This document shows positions 55,474 through 64,000 of a stretch of DNA of 64,000 nucleotides, piece after piece. Source of the DNA: Aliiroseovarius crassostreae (GTDB lineage: Bacteria > Pseudomonadota > Alphaproteobacteria > Rhodobacterales > Rhodobacteraceae). The position numbers were made by a program, and so were the translations under genes. The notes beneath the pieces were generated by a model that did no database searches, was not told the origin of the DNA, and saw only the letters and a list, made by a program, of their open reading frames with translations. The stretch is from contig NZ_LKBA01000006.1 of the NCBI RefSeq assembly GCF_001307765.1, positions 124,001 to 188,000 on the forward strand, in the 5' to 3' direction. Positions within the stretch are counted from its first letter, which is position 1. Every line of letters starts with the position of its first letter.

Positions 55474-56513
55474 TTGATCCTCATCTTGTCCGGGTTGAAG
55501 GTCATCTCGATCTGGCGCCATTGGCCATATTTTTCCTGCGGCAGGTCAAACCCGGACCGGCCACAGATCAGAACTGCCCTGCGGGCCGCCTGATATGCGA
55601 TATCAGCGGCGGATTGGCTGGGTCCGTCCCAACTGGCAAGGCGCACAGCCTTGGGTTTTCCATCGCGGTCCATATCCACCATCACCACCACCGTGGTGCG
55701 CAGGGCATCCGACGAAGAGGACCCGATATTCCAGCACTGTTTCACCGCCAGACGAAGCCCCTCTTTTTCGCCACGGGTGAGTGGCGGGCCTTCGGGGGCG
55801 TCCTGCTGGGGCACGTCACGCTCTCCGCCGGCAATGGCGTCACTCACGGCGCTGGCCACCGCGTTGGCGGCGGAACTGGCGGGCGCTTGCGGTTCCGGCT
55901 GGGGTGGTTTTGGCGGGGTTGGTTTGTCCAGGTTCTGCGGGCGCACGCGCGGGCGGGCCGAGCTGGTGGGCGCGGCGGTCTTCGCCTCGGTCACGATCTC
56001 GGTTGTCGCTTCCTGCGGGGCGGCTGGGACAACCTCGGGCGTGGGCGTCGCATCTGCATCTTCCCGCGGGCTGGGCGCGTCAACCCGCTCGGGTGCCACC
56101 TCGGCCTCGGGCGCGGGTTTGGGCGCCGGTGTCGGGGCCACGCGCAGCGCATCCTGCAAGGCGGGTTCCGGTGCAGGTGGTTCCGGCACGGGATCAGGGA
56201 TCGGCTCCGGCTCTGGGGTCGGCTCCGGTTCTGGTTCCGGGCGCGGCTGAGGCGCCGGTTCCGGCGCAGGAGCGGGCTCAGGTTCGGGTGCCGGGGTCGG
56301 TTCAGGTTCCGGCGCAGGTGCAGGCGGCGTGTCCGCCACAGCCGCTTCGGGCCTTGGCGCCGTCATCGCCGCGAACTCGTCCTCGGAAATGAACGACACA
56401 TCAGACACGCGCAGCTTTACCTCGTCGTCCCGCCAGCCAATCAGCGATCCGAACAAGAGCCACAGGATCAGGAGCACATGGCCTGCCCCCGAAATATAAA
56501 GCCCGATGCGCAT
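55470..56513 (-). CDS. tolA: Tol-Pal protein TolA, Pro/Glu-rich spacer type
   Basis: Links inner-membrane TolQR to TolB/Pal. 347 residues: N-terminal anchor ([25 protein letters not shown]), a central ~200-residue spacer rich in Pro, Glu and Ala (repeated [10 protein letters not shown] units), and a C-terminal TolA domain (~255-340) with [28 protein letters not shown] and [11 protein letters not shown]. The spacer replaces the Lys/Ala-rich helix of enteric TolA. The stop overlaps the tolB start. Confidence 0.92.
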   Translation of the reverse strand: MRIGLYISGAGHVLLILWLLFGSLIGWRDDEVKLRVSDVSFISEDEFAAMTAPRPEAAVADTPPAPAPEPEPTPAPEPEPAPAPEPAPQPRPEPEPEPTPEPEPIPDPVPEPPAPEPALQDALRVAPTPAPKPAPEAEVAPERVDAPSPREDADATPTPEVVPAAPQEATTEIVTEAKTAAPTSSARPRVRPQNLDKPTPPKPPQPEPQAPASSAANAVASAVSDAIAGGERDVPQQDAPEGPPLTRGEKEGLRLAVKQCWNIGSSSSDALRTTVVVMVDMDRDGKPKAVRLASWDGPSQSAADIAYQAARRAVLICGRSGFDLPQEKYGQWRQIEMTFNPDKMRIK

Positions 56514-56519
56514 GAGGGA

Positions 56520-56999
56520 TCAGCCTCCCTGCCCATCCAGGGTCGGCCCACCCCCATCGGTCACCATGCCGATGCTGGTAAAGCCCGCAGCGTTCAAAGC
56601 GCCCATCACGGTGGCAATCTCGGACCAGTTCACCGCACCATCTGCGCGCAGGAACACCTTGTCATCAGACCGTTCTGCGGCCACGGCACGCAGCTTGCCA
56701 ATCAGGTCCTCCCGGGCAATCTCGGTCTTTTGCAGCATCACCCGACCATCTGCGTCAATGGTCACGGTCAGCGGCTCTTCCTCTACCGCAGGCAAGGCTG
56801 TGGCGGCGGTTTTCGGCAATTCCACCGGCACCCCCACCACCATCAGTGGCGCGGCCACCATGAAGATGATCAAAAGCACCAGCATCACATCCACGAAGGG
56901 CGTGATGTTGATCTCGGCCATCATCCGGCGATGTTTGCCCCGGCGGCGGCCCCGGCGGGCGCGGCGATCAGCGCCGCCCTGATTTACAGCGGCCCCCAT
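56520..56999 (-). CDS. tolR: Tol-Pal protein TolR
   Basis: ExbD/TolR-type partner of TolQ in the proton-driven motor. 159 residues: basic N-terminus (RRARRGRRRGKHRRM), then MAEINITPFVDVMLVLLIIFMV with the conserved membrane Asp (D of PFVD), and a periplasmic domain. Start at 56999 (MGAAVNQGG), one base after the tolQ stop. tolA begins seven bases beyond its stop. Confidence 0.94.
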   Translation of the reverse strand: MGAAVNQGGADRRARRGRRRGKHRRMMAEINITPFVDVMLVLLIIFMVAAPLMVVGVPVELPKTAATALPAVEEEPLTVTIDADGRVMLQKTEIAREDLIGKLRAVAAERSDDKVFLRADGAVNWSEIATVMGALNAAGFTSIGMVTDGGGPTLDGQGG

Positions 57000-57000
57000 A

Positions 57001-57696
57001 TCAACTGTCCAACTGACGGCTGAGGATGGTGGCGAACTCGTCTGCAAATGCCTCGTAACCTGCGAGGATATTGTCACTGTCCACCGACAGTTTGTTGTAA
57101 AAGACCGCAGCCGGGATCGCAGCCAGAAGGCCCAGGCCGGTCGCGAGCAGCGCCTCGGCGATGCCCGGCGCCACAACGGCCAGGTTGGTGTTCTGTTGCT
57201 GGGCGATTTCGATAAAGGCGTTCATGATGCCCCAGACCGTGCCGAACAGCCCGACAAACGGCGCGGTCGATGCGGTGGTGGCGAGGAAACTCAGTCCCTG
57301 ATTGAGTTTTTCGCCTTCCTTGGCAATCGCCACATCCATCGACCGGTCGATGCGGGACTGCGCCCCGGCAATCAGCCCCCCGTCAGAACGATGCGAGCGG
57401 CGCCATTCGATCATGCCGGCGGCAAACACCTTTTCCGGTGCGGCGTTGGGCGCAGCCCCCACCTGTTCGAACAATTCGTCCAGCGGCTCTCCCGACCAGA
57501 ACATGCGGTCAAATTCCGCCGCCTCGGCTTGTGATTTCCGGTAAGCAATCAGTTTGGTCACAATGATGGCCCAGGACCAGAAGGAGGCGACAATCAGCAG
57601 GATCATAACCAGTTTCACGGTCAGGGTTGCACGAAGGAATAGGGCCAGAAAGGAGAAATCAATCTCCGCAGCCGCTGCAAGCGTTTCGGTTTCCAT
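57001..57696 (-). CDS. tolQ: Tol-Pal protein TolQ
   Basis: MotA/ExbB/TolQ-type channel subunit. 231 residues with three membrane helices (VKLVMILLIVASFWSWAIIVTKL; TAPFVGLFGTVWGIMNAFIEIA; ALLATGLGLLAAIPAAVFYN). TVWGIMNAF carries the polar Thr near the proton path. First of the tolQRAB-pal row after ybgC, with 111 bases between. Confidence 0.94.
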   Translation of the reverse strand: METETLAAAAEIDFSFLALFLRATLTVKLVMILLIVASFWSWAIIVTKLIAYRKSQAEAAEFDRMFWSGEPLDELFEQVGAAPNAAPEKVFAAGMIEWRRSHRSDGGLIAGAQSRIDRSMDVAIAKEGEKLNQGLSFLATTASTAPFVGLFGTVWGIMNAFIEIAQQQNTNLAVVAPGIAEALLATGLGLLAAIPAAVFYNKLSVDSDNILAGYEAFADEFATILSRQLDS

Positions 57697-57807
57697 AGCT
57701 CTGTCTCTGCCTCACATCGCCCTCTTTGGGGCTGTTTTGCCGCCAAATTAGCGCAAAGGCACGGGGAAAGCTATCAAAACCGCGTCATCTGGCAGGATTT
57801 CGCAGCC

Positions 57808-58188
57808 TCAGTTGACACTCTGGCGAAAATTTGCCGGCAGGCGGGTCGGATGCCCATCCGCGAGACAGACAATGGTGACCTGCGCCTCGAACAGCACCTC
57901 TTCCCCCCGCCTGACCTTCTGATCCAGCACCAGCCGCGCGCCGGTCACGGTGTTGGTGGCGGTTTCCACCGACAGTTCATCGTCAAACCGCGCCGATCCA
58001 AAGTAATCCGCCTCAACCCGTCGCACCGCAAGAACCACGCCTTCGTCACGCATCGCGTTCTGATCCACGCCAATCTCACGCACCCAGTCAGAACGGGCCC
58101 GCTCAATATAGCGCAGGTAATTAGCGTAATAAACTATACCCGCCATATCGGTGTCTTCGTAGTAAACGCGGATCGGAAACTGGTGCAT
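57808..58188 (-). CDS. ybgC: Tol-Pal-linked acyl-CoA thioesterase YbgC
   Basis: 126-residue 4HBT hotdog thioesterase. The signature YYEDTDMAGIVYYANYLRYIERARSDW includes the catalytic Asp of the DTDxxGxVYYxNY pattern. It is the usual first gene of the tol cluster; family members act on acyl-CoA or acyl-ACP in phospholipid metabolism. It ends 111 bases before tolQ. Confidence 0.93.
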   Translation of the reverse strand: MHQFPIRVYYEDTDMAGIVYYANYLRYIERARSDWVREIGVDQNAMRDEGVVLAVRRVEADYFGSARFDDELSVETATNTVTGARLVLDQKVRRGEEVLFEAQVTIVCLADGHPTRLPANFRQSVN

Positions 58189-58217
58189 CGGGGCCTCTTA
58201 CTGCCTTGCTCTGCAAC

Positions 58218-58361
58218 TTAAAGCGCAAGCTTGTATTCCGCCAGCATTTCGTGACGCGCCCCATCCGGGTGCAGGTCGGAGCGGCATAACGCAAATCGGT
58301 CGAGCGTCAGCGGGGGCAGCTCCAGACCGCCAAATGCCTCCAGCGTCCGCCCCAGCGCCAC
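58218..58361 (-). pseudogene. Possible 2'-5' RNA ligase (ThpR) C-terminal remnant
   Basis: 47 codons ending at TAA read LGRTLEAFGGLELPPLTLDRFALCRSDLHPDGARHEMLAEYKL, which resembles the end of LigT/ThpR proteins (F-x-L-x-x-S-x-L-x-x-x-G-x-x-Y/H-x-x-x-x-x-Y-x-L). A TAG precedes it and the catalytic HxT motifs are absent. It lies between ybgC and the next gene as a likely decayed leftover. The family call is tentative. Confidence 0.45.
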
Positions 58362-58450
58362 CTAAATAAAGCACCCGGCCTGTTACCTGCATCACATATG
58401 GCGCAAATGCCCCGAGAATGCAAAGCAGGGACAGGCAACAAAGCTGCGCA

Positions 58451-59116
58451 TCAGTGTCTGGTGTCATCCCCGGCGGCGACAGGCGCAGCAGGGGTCGCCT
58501 GCAATCTTGCAAAAAGCCGCAGCGCATGGCTCGCATCCTCCGCCGCCACCGGCATCACCGGATCATAGGCGGCAGCAATGATCCCCGCCACATCCGGACG
58601 CAGGATCACCTGACCGGTTTCCGACAACACAGCCAGCGGGCTTTTCGTCGAAAACGCCCCGTCCCCCCACAACAGTACCACCTGCACGGCCTGGGTCAGG
58701 GCAATCGTCTCGGCAGGCTGCTGGCCCATCTCACCCGCCATGCAGACAAAGACAAAACAGGCTTGAATGGCGCCCTGATCGTCAAACCGAAACGCGCGAT
58801 ACTGGCTGGCCCCACCCCCTTTCAGGCGCGCCACCAGCGGCTCAAGATCCGGCACCATCTTTTCCAGATTGGGCACCCCCAGCAGCTCATCCCAGTCACG
58901 AAAGAAAAACAGCATCAGGTTCGCGCCCAGCTCCGGGTCGGTCTCGGCCATCTTGTGACCGGCCAGCGCCACCACCGCCTCAACCGCACCTTTCACAACC
59001 TGAAGCGTCTCTTCCTCGACCCCGAACACCACGGGCACAATCGGCCGCCCCCAGCGGGCAAAAGCATAAGCCCCGTTCTTGTTGGTGAAATAGCTCTGAA
59101 TCTCGTCAGGTGTCAT
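58451..59116 (-). CDS. Conserved protein of unknown function near ruv/tol
   Basis: 221 residues, no membrane or signal segment. Mixed alpha/beta with MTPDEIQSYFTNKNGAYAFARWGRPIVPVVFGVEEET, LMLFFFRDWDELLGVPNLEKMVPDLEPLV and SPLAVLSETGQVILRPDVAGIIAAAYDPV. Start at 59116; GAGAGGG lies upstream. I do not recognise the family. It is 126 bases downstream of ruvB and separated from it by a short dispersed repeat. Confidence 0.75.
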   Translation of the reverse strand: MTPDEIQSYFTNKNGAYAFARWGRPIVPVVFGVEEETLQVVKGAVEAVVALAGHKMAETDPELGANLMLFFFRDWDELLGVPNLEKMVPDLEPLVARLKGGGASQYRAFRFDDQGAIQACFVFVCMAGEMGQQPAETIALTQAVQVVLLWGDGAFSTKSPLAVLSETGQVILRPDVAGIIAAAYDPVMPVAAEDASHALRLFARLQATPAAPVAAGDDTRH

Positions 59117-59185
59117 GGCGCGGCCCTCTCGTCTTATCCCCAAAAGCCATAATTTCTCGCGCCGAAGGGGGCAATCGCAATTGTC

Positions 59186-59227
59186 TTTTTTTCTTGCTCC
59201 AAATACCTCCGCCGGAGGCAAGAAAAT
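59186..59227. repeat. Short dispersed repeat after ruvB
   Basis: TTTTTTCTTGC, CCAAATACCTCCG, CCGGAGG, GCAAGAAAA: nested inverted arms (TTTTCTTGC/GCAAGAAAA and CCTCCG/CGGAGG). Similar sequence occurs twice at 21292-21406. It could act as a two-way terminator. Confidence 0.6.
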
Positions 59228-59242
59228 CAAATCACACGAACG

Positions 59243-60289
59243 TCACTTTCCAAAGAGGTCGGTCTGCGTCTTCTCCACCACCTCGGGCGCCTCCAGCCCA
59301 AGGTGACGCCACGCCTTTTGACCCAGCATCCGCCCACGAGGGGTGCGCTGAATGAGGCCCTGCTGCAAAAGGAAGGGTTCAATCACCTCTTCCAGCGCAT
59401 CACGGCTTTCAGACAGCGCCGCAGCAAGGGTTTCGATCCCCACCGGGCCACCGCCGTAATGCTCTGCCATCAGGCCAAGATACCGCCGGTCGGCGCCATC
59501 CAGCCCCAGATGGTCAACCCCAAGCCGCGTAAGGGCCCCATCGGCAATCTCACGCGCGATGCGCCCATCGCCTTCGACCACGGCAAAATCCACCACACGG
59601 CGCAAAAGCCGCCCGGCAATCCGCGGCGTGCCGCGGGCGCGTTTGGCAATCTCTCGCGCGCCGTCATCATCAGCGGGCGTGCCCAGCTTGATGGCATTGC
59701 GGGTCACGATCTCATGCAGCTCATCCACGGAGTAGAATTGCAGTCGCGTCGGGATGCCAAACCGGTCGCGCAAAGGGGTGGTCAGCAGGCCCAGCCGCGT
59801 GGTTGCCCCCACCAGCGTGAAGGGCTGCAATTCAATCCGCACCGTGCGCGCCGCGGGGCCTTCACCGATCACCAGATCCAGCTCGAAATCTTCCATCGCC
59901 GGGTAAAGCACCTCTTCGACAACCGGGTTCAGCCGGTGGATTTCGTCAATGAACAACACGTCATTGGTTTCGAGATTGGTCAGGATCGCCGCCAGATCCC
60001 CCGCTTTTGCCAGCACCGGACCGCTTGTCATGCGAAAATTCACCCCAAGCTCGCGCGCCATGATCTGCGCCAGAGTGGTTTTGCCCAGGCCGGGGGGGCC
60101 GTGAAAGAGCACATGATCCATGGCCTCCCCACGACGCCGGGCACTTTCGATGAAAATGCGCAGGTTGGCGCGAGCCTCGGCCTGACCGATGAAATCGGTC
60201 AGCCGCTCGGGCCGCAAGGCGCGATCCTGTTCGATCGCGCGATCTTCGGGGCGCGGGGCGGCGCGCAGGGTGGGATCCGGGTCTGTCAT
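59243..60289 (-). CDS. ruvB: Holliday junction ATPase RuvB
   Basis: Branch-migration motor. 348 residues: [23 protein letters not shown], Walker [20 protein letters not shown], Walker [33 protein letters not shown]-like sensor [18 protein letters not shown] and the C-terminal winged helix ([19 protein letters not shown]). It follows ruvA after 17 bases. Confidence 0.96.
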   Translation of the reverse strand: MTDPDPTLRAAPRPEDRAIEQDRALRPERLTDFIGQAEARANLRIFIESARRRGEAMDHVLFHGPPGLGKTTLAQIMARELGVNFRMTSGPVLAKAGDLAAILTNLETNDVLFIDEIHRLNPVVEEVLYPAMEDFELDLVIGEGPAARTVRIELQPFTLVGATTRLGLLTTPLRDRFGIPTRLQFYSVDELHEIVTRNAIKLGTPADDDGAREIAKRARGTPRIAGRLLRRVVDFAVVEGDGRIAREIADGALTRLGVDHLGLDGADRRYLGLMAEHYGGGPVGIETLAAALSESRDALEEVIEPFLLQQGLIQRTPRGRMLGQKAWRHLGLEAPEVVEKTQTDLFGK

Positions 60290-60306
60290 ATGTCTGTTCT
60301 ACCTGA

Positions 60307-60990
60307 TCAGCCCTTCGGCGCCAGCAGTTTCAGCGCCGCGCGGATAAGCGTTGCGGTATCTGCCTGCGGGATGTCCGCCATCGCCTGCGCCACGGCGGAG
60401 GCCGCATCACCCGGACCATATCCCAGATTGCCCAGCGCCGAGAGCGCCTCGCTTTGCGCGGCCGCATTGGCGGGCGGGGCTTTCGGTGTGGTTTTGCGGG
60501 GTTTGGGCGCGGCGGCCTCCCCTCCCTCATCCTCGACCACGTCCATGACCTCAGAGAGCGATCCGCCCCGCCCGGCCATTGCCATGACCGACGCGGCCTT
60601 GTCCTTGAGTTCATTCACGACGCGCTGAGCGGTTTTCGGGCCAACACCTTTTGCCGCTTTCACCGCGTTCCAGTCGCCCAGCGCAATTGCACGGCTGACC
60701 CCGTCCGGGCCCAAGGCCGACAGGATCGCCATCGACGCCTTGGCGCCAATCCCCTGCACCGAGATCAGCAGCCGGTGCCATTCCTTTTCAAGAAGCGAGG
60801 TAAAGCCGAAAAGCTGCAAGATATCCTCACGCACCAGCAACTCGGTATAAAGCGCCACCGCCTCCCCCGGGCCGGGCAAGGCGGACATGGTGCGGTCCGA
60901 GACATAGACCAGATAGCCCACGCCGCGCACATCAATCAGAACATGGTCTTCAGCGCGATATTCCAGCACCCCGGAAATTTTACCAATCAT
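60307..60990 (-). CDS. ruvA: Holliday junction-binding protein RuvA
   Basis: 227 residues: N-terminal OB fold ([31 protein letters not shown]), tandem HhH motifs ([35 protein letters not shown]), an acidic/Pro-rich linker and a C-terminal domain that contacts RuvB ([21 protein letters not shown]). Its start overlaps the ruvC stop by four bases. Confidence 0.95.
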   Translation of the reverse strand: MIGKISGVLEYRAEDHVLIDVRGVGYLVYVSDRTMSALPGPGEAVALYTELLVREDILQLFGFTSLLEKEWHRLLISVQGIGAKASMAILSALGPDGVSRAIALGDWNAVKAAKGVGPKTAQRVVNELKDKAASVMAMAGRGGSLSEVMDVVEDEGGEAAAPKPRKTTPKAPPANAAAQSEALSALGNLGYGPGDAASAVAQAMADIPQADTATLIRAALKLLAPKG

Positions 60991-61493
60991 GCATTTGCCC
61001 TTTTCAATACGTCCGAAAGCCTGCCCGCGCTTTGTGCGTGAAAGGCATGGCAGATGGCAATGGCCAGCGCGTCAGAGGCATCCGCCCCGGCCAGCTTCAC
61101 CCCTGGAAGCTGCATCCTGACCATATGTTCCACCTGCTGTTTGTCGGCATGCCCCACCCCGACCACGGCCTTTTTCACCGCGTTCGGCGCGTATTCCCCG
61201 ATCTGCAGACCGAACCGGGCCGGCACCAGCATGGCAATCCCGCGCGCCTGCCCGAGTTTCAGCGTGCCAACCGCATCCTTGTTGACGAAAGTATGCTCAA
61301 CCGCGGCCGTGTCCGGTTGATGCATCTGGAAAACATCGCAAAGCTGATCGAACAGCGACAGGAGCCGTGGGCCAAGATCGGTGCCGCTCGAATGGCAGAT
61401 CCCGTTTGCCACATGGCGCATCTTCACGCCTTCGGTGTCAATCACCCCCCAGCCAAGGTTGCGAAGCCCCGGGTCAATTCCTATGACGCGCAT
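60987..61493 (-). CDS. ruvC: Crossover junction endodeoxyribonuclease RuvC
   Basis: Resolves Holliday junctions. 168 residues: [16 protein letters not shown] with the first catalytic Asp (D7), the Glu in [12 protein letters not shown], and [17 protein letters not shown] with the last acidic pair. First gene of the ruvCAB operon. Confidence 0.95.
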   Translation of the reverse strand: MRVIGIDPGLRNLGWGVIDTEGVKMRHVANGICHSSGTDLGPRLLSLFDQLCDVFQMHQPDTAAVEHTFVNKDAVGTLKLGQARGIAMLVPARFGLQIGEYAPNAVKKAVVGVGHADKQQVEHMVRMQLPGVKLAGADASDALAIAICHAFHAQSAGRLSDVLKRANA

Positions 61494-62041
61494 CCTGCAG
61501 TCCTGCTCTTTAGTTATCGTTGCGGTTTGTTGTCGTTGCCGTCGCGTTGCGGTTTTTCCGCTGCTTCCGAATTAGCACGAAACAAGAACATGCGCCAGAA
61601 CAATCCGCCTCTCCCGGCAGGTCTGCGGCGCGGCGGTGGCGCAGACCTGCCCGCGCACGGTGCAGGATCTGGGTCCGGCGGCGGCTGGTCGCAGGGCTGA
61701 CGGCACAGGGCGTGCGAGGGCCGGGATGACGAGGACGGAGAGGGAATGATCTGACCGGCAGGTGAGTCGCAAACCCCGCATTTGCGACAAGGATCATTTG
61801 GCACTCATCTGGCAAGCCACACCGCAACAGCCAAAGCTTTTTTCTAAAAATCAGTTAATTCCGCCACGCCCCTTCATTCCCAGACCGATTTCGACCTCGT
61901 GAAACACGAATGCGACCCGTTGCAAAAAACGCATAGGGGACATGCAATTTGCGGCCTTGCTCGGGCCGGACAACGCCCCTAAGTGGCGCTGAGTGAGCAA
62001 TGGTGCTCCCCCTTCGTTTTCTTGATCTAAGGACATGAACA
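61494..62041. other. ruvC/DUF1127 divergent region with large hairpin
   Basis: About 550 bases without a supported gene. A perfect 12-bp inverted repeat GGCAGGTCTGCG (61616-61627) and CGCAGACCTGCC (61640-61651) encloses 12 bases. The right third is AT-richer and should hold the DUF1127 promoter, with RBS AAGGAC. An SOS box was looked for near ruvC and not found. Confidence 0.5.
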
Positions 62042-62239
62042 ATGGCTGTCTTCGAACCCACCCTGTTGAACCACGCTGGTTCTTCCTTCGGGGGCCGTCT
62101 GTCCATCGCAGTTCAGCGTGCCGTTGCCGCTGTAACCGCTTGGAATGACGCGCGCTCGACCCGTATTGCGCTGTCGAAACTGACCGACCGCGAACTTGCG
62201 GATATCGGTCTGACCCGAGCGGATATCAACGCCATCTGA
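62042..62239 (+). CDS. DUF1127 small protein
   Basis: 65 residues. The C-terminal DUF1127 (YjiS-like) motif is STRIALSKLTDRELADIGLTRADI. Small DUF1127 proteins of alphaproteobacteria are Arg-rich regulators linked to phosphate/carbon metabolism and RNA; this copy has a non-basic N-terminal half (VQRAVAAVTAWNDARS). A terminator follows 72 bases after the stop, so it is a monocistronic unit. Confidence 0.87.
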   Translation: MAVFEPTLLNHAGSSFGGRLSIAVQRAVAAVTAWNDARSTRIALSKLTDRELADIGLTRADINAI

Positions 62240-62310
62240 GCGTTGCGATCCCGATCACAGTGGTTTCCAGGCGGCATCCTCTCTCTCCCAAAGATGCCCC
62301 ACCACTCAAG

Positions 62311-62342
62311 AAAACCCGCAGCCTGCCTGCGGGTTTTTCTTT
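62311..62342 (+). terminator. Terminator after the DUF1127 gene
   Basis: AAACCCGCAG, loop CCTGC, CTGCGGGTTTTTCTTTT. Confidence 0.88.
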
Positions 62343-62409
62343 TCTCCGCTCCCCCGTTGAAATGCGCCGCCAGGCGGTCCATCTCAGGTTGAGAAAGAGG
62401 AGCGCCGTC

Positions 62410-63045
62410 ATGTCTGCCATTCAAACCGCGAGCCTGCTGGTGCTCGCCCTTTATCTGCTGGCCTTTTTTGCAGGCTCGGCGCTGGCCGCCAGATCCGCAG
62501 GGCGGTCGATCTGGCTGTTTGGCAAGGCGCGCGGGCTGGATCGCCTTGCCGCAATCGGGTTTCGGGCAAGTTTTGGGCTCGCGCTGGTTGCACCTCCCCT
62601 TTATCTGATCGCGCCTGACGTCGCCAATATCGACCCGCTCTGGTGGCCCGGTCTTGGCGCGGCGGCCGTGCCCGGGCATCTGATCGCGGTGGGCGGGGCC
62701 ATGCTGGCCTTTGCCGCTCAGATGGCGATGGGCGCCTCCTGGCGGGTCGGGGTGCTGGCCGAGGCAACCGGCGCGCTGGTCTCGGACGGGCTTTACACAT
62801 TTTCGCGCAACCCCACCTTTCTTGGCCAGGCGATGCTGTTGGCCGGAGTCGCCCTGGCGCTTCCGTCCCTTCCGGGGGGCCTTGCCGTGTTGCTGTTTGT
62901 CGGGTCCGCGCAGATCCAGATCCGCTCGGAAGAGGCAGCACTTCTGGCCCATCATGGCGATGCGTTCAAAGCCTTCTGCGCCCGCACCCCGCGCTGGGTT
63001 GGACGGGCCCGGAATGGGGCTGGAACAGGTAAGTCATCGGGGTAA
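62410..63045 (+). CDS. ICMT/PEMT-like membrane methyltransferase
   Basis: 211 residues with four to five hydrophobic helices. The C-terminal signature of isoprenylcysteine carboxyl methyltransferase-like enzymes is present: GASWRVGVLAEATGALVSDGLYTFSRNPTFLGQ and, near the end, SEEAALLAHHGDAFKAFCARTPRWVG (EE...HG..F..F). Start at 62410 (MSAIQTAS) behind GAGGAG. The acceptor is unknown; bacterial members methylate small hydrophobic molecules or lipids. Confidence 0.82.
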   Translation: MSAIQTASLLVLALYLLAFFAGSALAARSAGRSIWLFGKARGLDRLAAIGFRASFGLALVAPPLYLIAPDVANIDPLWWPGLGAAAVPGHLIAVGGAMLAFAAQMAMGASWRVGVLAEATGALVSDGLYTFSRNPTFLGQAMLLAGVALALPSLPGGLAVLLFVGSAQIQIRSEEAALLAHHGDAFKAFCARTPRWVGRARNGAGTGKSSG

Positions 63046-63059
63046 GCCGAGCACAATAG

Positions 63060-63093
63060 AAAAGCCCCGCCGAGAACCCGGCGGGGCTTTGTG
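63060..63093. terminator. Shared terminator between convergent genes
   Basis: AAAAGCCCCGCCG, loop, CGGCGGGGCTTTG. It serves the ICMT-like gene and the convergent protease gene. Confidence 0.88.
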
Positions 63094-63136
63094 TCTTTGA
63101 TCGGATTGTCTGAAACGCGTCCGGAATATGCCGCGC

Positions 63137-64000
63137 TTACTCCTCCAGCGACAGTGCCAGGAAACGCGGCTCGCCATTGCGGCGGATCAGCAGCAGCATG
63201 GATTTGCGTCCGGCGTCACGACCATCCTCGATCATGGCCTCGAACCTGCTCAGGCTGGTGACCCCGGTCTGTCCGGCCTCGGCGATCACATCGCCCCGAC
63301 GCAGACCTTTTTCAAAGGCTTCCGAGCTTTCATCCACATCAACCACAACAAGACCAGAGGCTCCGGGATTGAGACCCAGCTCTTCACGAAGCGTGTCATT
63401 CAGCTCTGTCAGCGTCATGCCAAGCAGCGTCTTTTCGACGGGGCTTCTCTGGCCCGGTGTCTGGCTGCCGTCATTTGAGGCCACAGCCTCTTCCCGACGG
63501 CCAAGCGTCACCTTCAGCGTTTCGGTCTGGCCACCGCGTTTCACGACAACGCGCACGGCCTTGCCCACCGGCGCATCGCCCACGATCTTGACCAGTTCAC
63601 GGGTATTGGCCACATCAATCCCGTCAAAGGACAGGATCACGTCACCGGCCATAATACCCGCCTCTTTTGACGGCCCATCCGGCACATCATTGACCAGCAC
63701 GCCATTGGTTGAACTCAGACCCAGCCCTTCGAGCATGTCCTCCGTGATGTCCTGAATGCGCACACCAAGCCAGCCACGACGGGTCTCGCCAAACTCCTGC
63801 AGCTGGCCGATCACTTTCTCAACCACATTGGAGGACATCGAGAAGCCGATCCCGATCGAGCCGCCATTGGGGCTGAGGATCGCAGTATTCACGCCGATCA
63901 CTTCCCCATCCATGCTAAAGAGCGGTCCACCCGAGTTGCCCCGGTTGATCGCCGCGTCGGTCTGGATGTAATCGTCATAGACGCCGCCAAGGCCACGGTT
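63137..64000 (-). CDS. Do-family serine protease DegP/DegQ (5' end outside window)
   Basis: Periplasmic HtrA-type protease/chaperone; only the last 287 codons are present. The catalytic Ser is in [23 protein letters not shown] near 63930; the preceding [11 protein letters not shown] matches the family. Two PDZ domains follow (~[20 protein letters not shown]..., and ...[45 protein letters not shown]). The His and Asp of the triad lie beyond the window. The gene ends 43 bases from a shared terminator. Confidence 0.93.
   Translation of the reverse strand, partial: NRGLGGVYDDYIQTDAAINRGNSGGPLFSMDGEVIGVNTAILSPNGGSIGIGFSMSSNVVEKVIGQLQEFGETRRGWLGVRIQDITEDMLEGLGLSSTNGVLVNDVPDGPSKEAGIMAGDVILSFDGIDVANTRELVKIVGDAPVGKAVRVVVKRGGQTETLKVTLGRREEAVASNDGSQTPGQRSPVEKTLLGMTLTELNDTLREELGLNPGASGLVVVDVDESSEAFEKGLRRGDVIAEAGQTGVTSLSRFEAMIEDGRDAGRKSMLLLIRRNGEPRFLALSLEE

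Noticed and set aside
61510-61827. 105-codon minus-strand frame upstream of ruvC
   Set aside because: Arg/Pro-rich, spans a perfect hairpin, no RBS or family; considered noncoding.

Overview
The window is chromosomal DNA of a marine-type alphaproteobacterium, most likely Rhodobacteraceae (Roseobacter group). The grounds are the TauR-Xsc-Pta taurine module, the FolD/FolD-like/Fhs one-carbon block, the RuvCAB, Tol-Pal-CpoB-TilS-FtsH gene order, a DUF1127 gene, a rhodobacterial Tad pilus locus and high-GC codon use. No tRNA, rRNA or CRISPR array was recognised.

Layout. 1-5.3 kb: taurine/sulfoacetaldehyde dissimilation (tauR cut by the window edge, xsc, pta), then a convergent second phosphotransacetylase. 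5.3-11.4 kb, minus strand: PuuD-type urate hydroxylase with a C-terminal cytochrome c, a large chemoreceptor, and an imelysin-type iron protein with a probable iron-responsive box. 11.4-13.9 kb is a scar: a GMC oxidoreductase tail, a fragment of one IS3 element, a nearly complete but degenerate IS3 element with 27-bp inverted ends, and a frameshifted SAVED-domain remnant, probably of a CBASS defence gene. 13.9-18.1 kb: SLC13 permease, ScoAB CoA-transferase, methyltransferase. 18.2-23.8 kb: a DprE1/DprE2-like epimerase pair beside a membrane protein and, on the other strand, a HAD-UbiA fusion, together resembling polyprenyl-phospho-arabinose synthesis; then a lytic transglycosylase. 24.2-35.9 kb: Tad (Flp) pilus locus, with three nearly identical pilin genes in a 266-bp tandem array, cpaB, cpaC, an OmpA-type lipoprotein, cpaE, cpaF, tadB, tadC, two TPR genes and a prepilin peptidase. 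35.9-41.8 kb: a membrane protein, an AAA ATPase, DUF4405, hotdog thioesterase, crotonase and a low-GC orphan. 41.9-45.5 kb: folD, a folD paralogue altered in the active site, and fhs. 45.9-48.2 kb: a fatty-acid desaturase whose 3' end is duplicated around a 0.95-kb low-GC island with a resolvase fragment. 48.2-61.5 kb, minus strand: ftsH, tilS, cpoB, pal, tolB, tolA, tolR, tolQ, ybgC, ruvB, ruvA, ruvC. 62-64 kb: DUF1127, an ICMT-like methyltransferase and a DegP/Q protease cut by the window end.

The most interesting signals not explained by ordinary genes are: (i) three copies of a ~120-bp intergenic element (26191, 28634, 39111) made of two adjacent hairpins sharing GCGTTTCG/CGAAACGC stems, with tips that differ between copies but are complementary to each other within two of them; (ii) exactly sixteen CTAGTTTT units between cpoB and pal; (iii) the SAVED remnant beside the IS3 scar; (iv) the duplicated desaturase end around a resolvase remnant; and (v) the candidate arabinose-lipid cluster.
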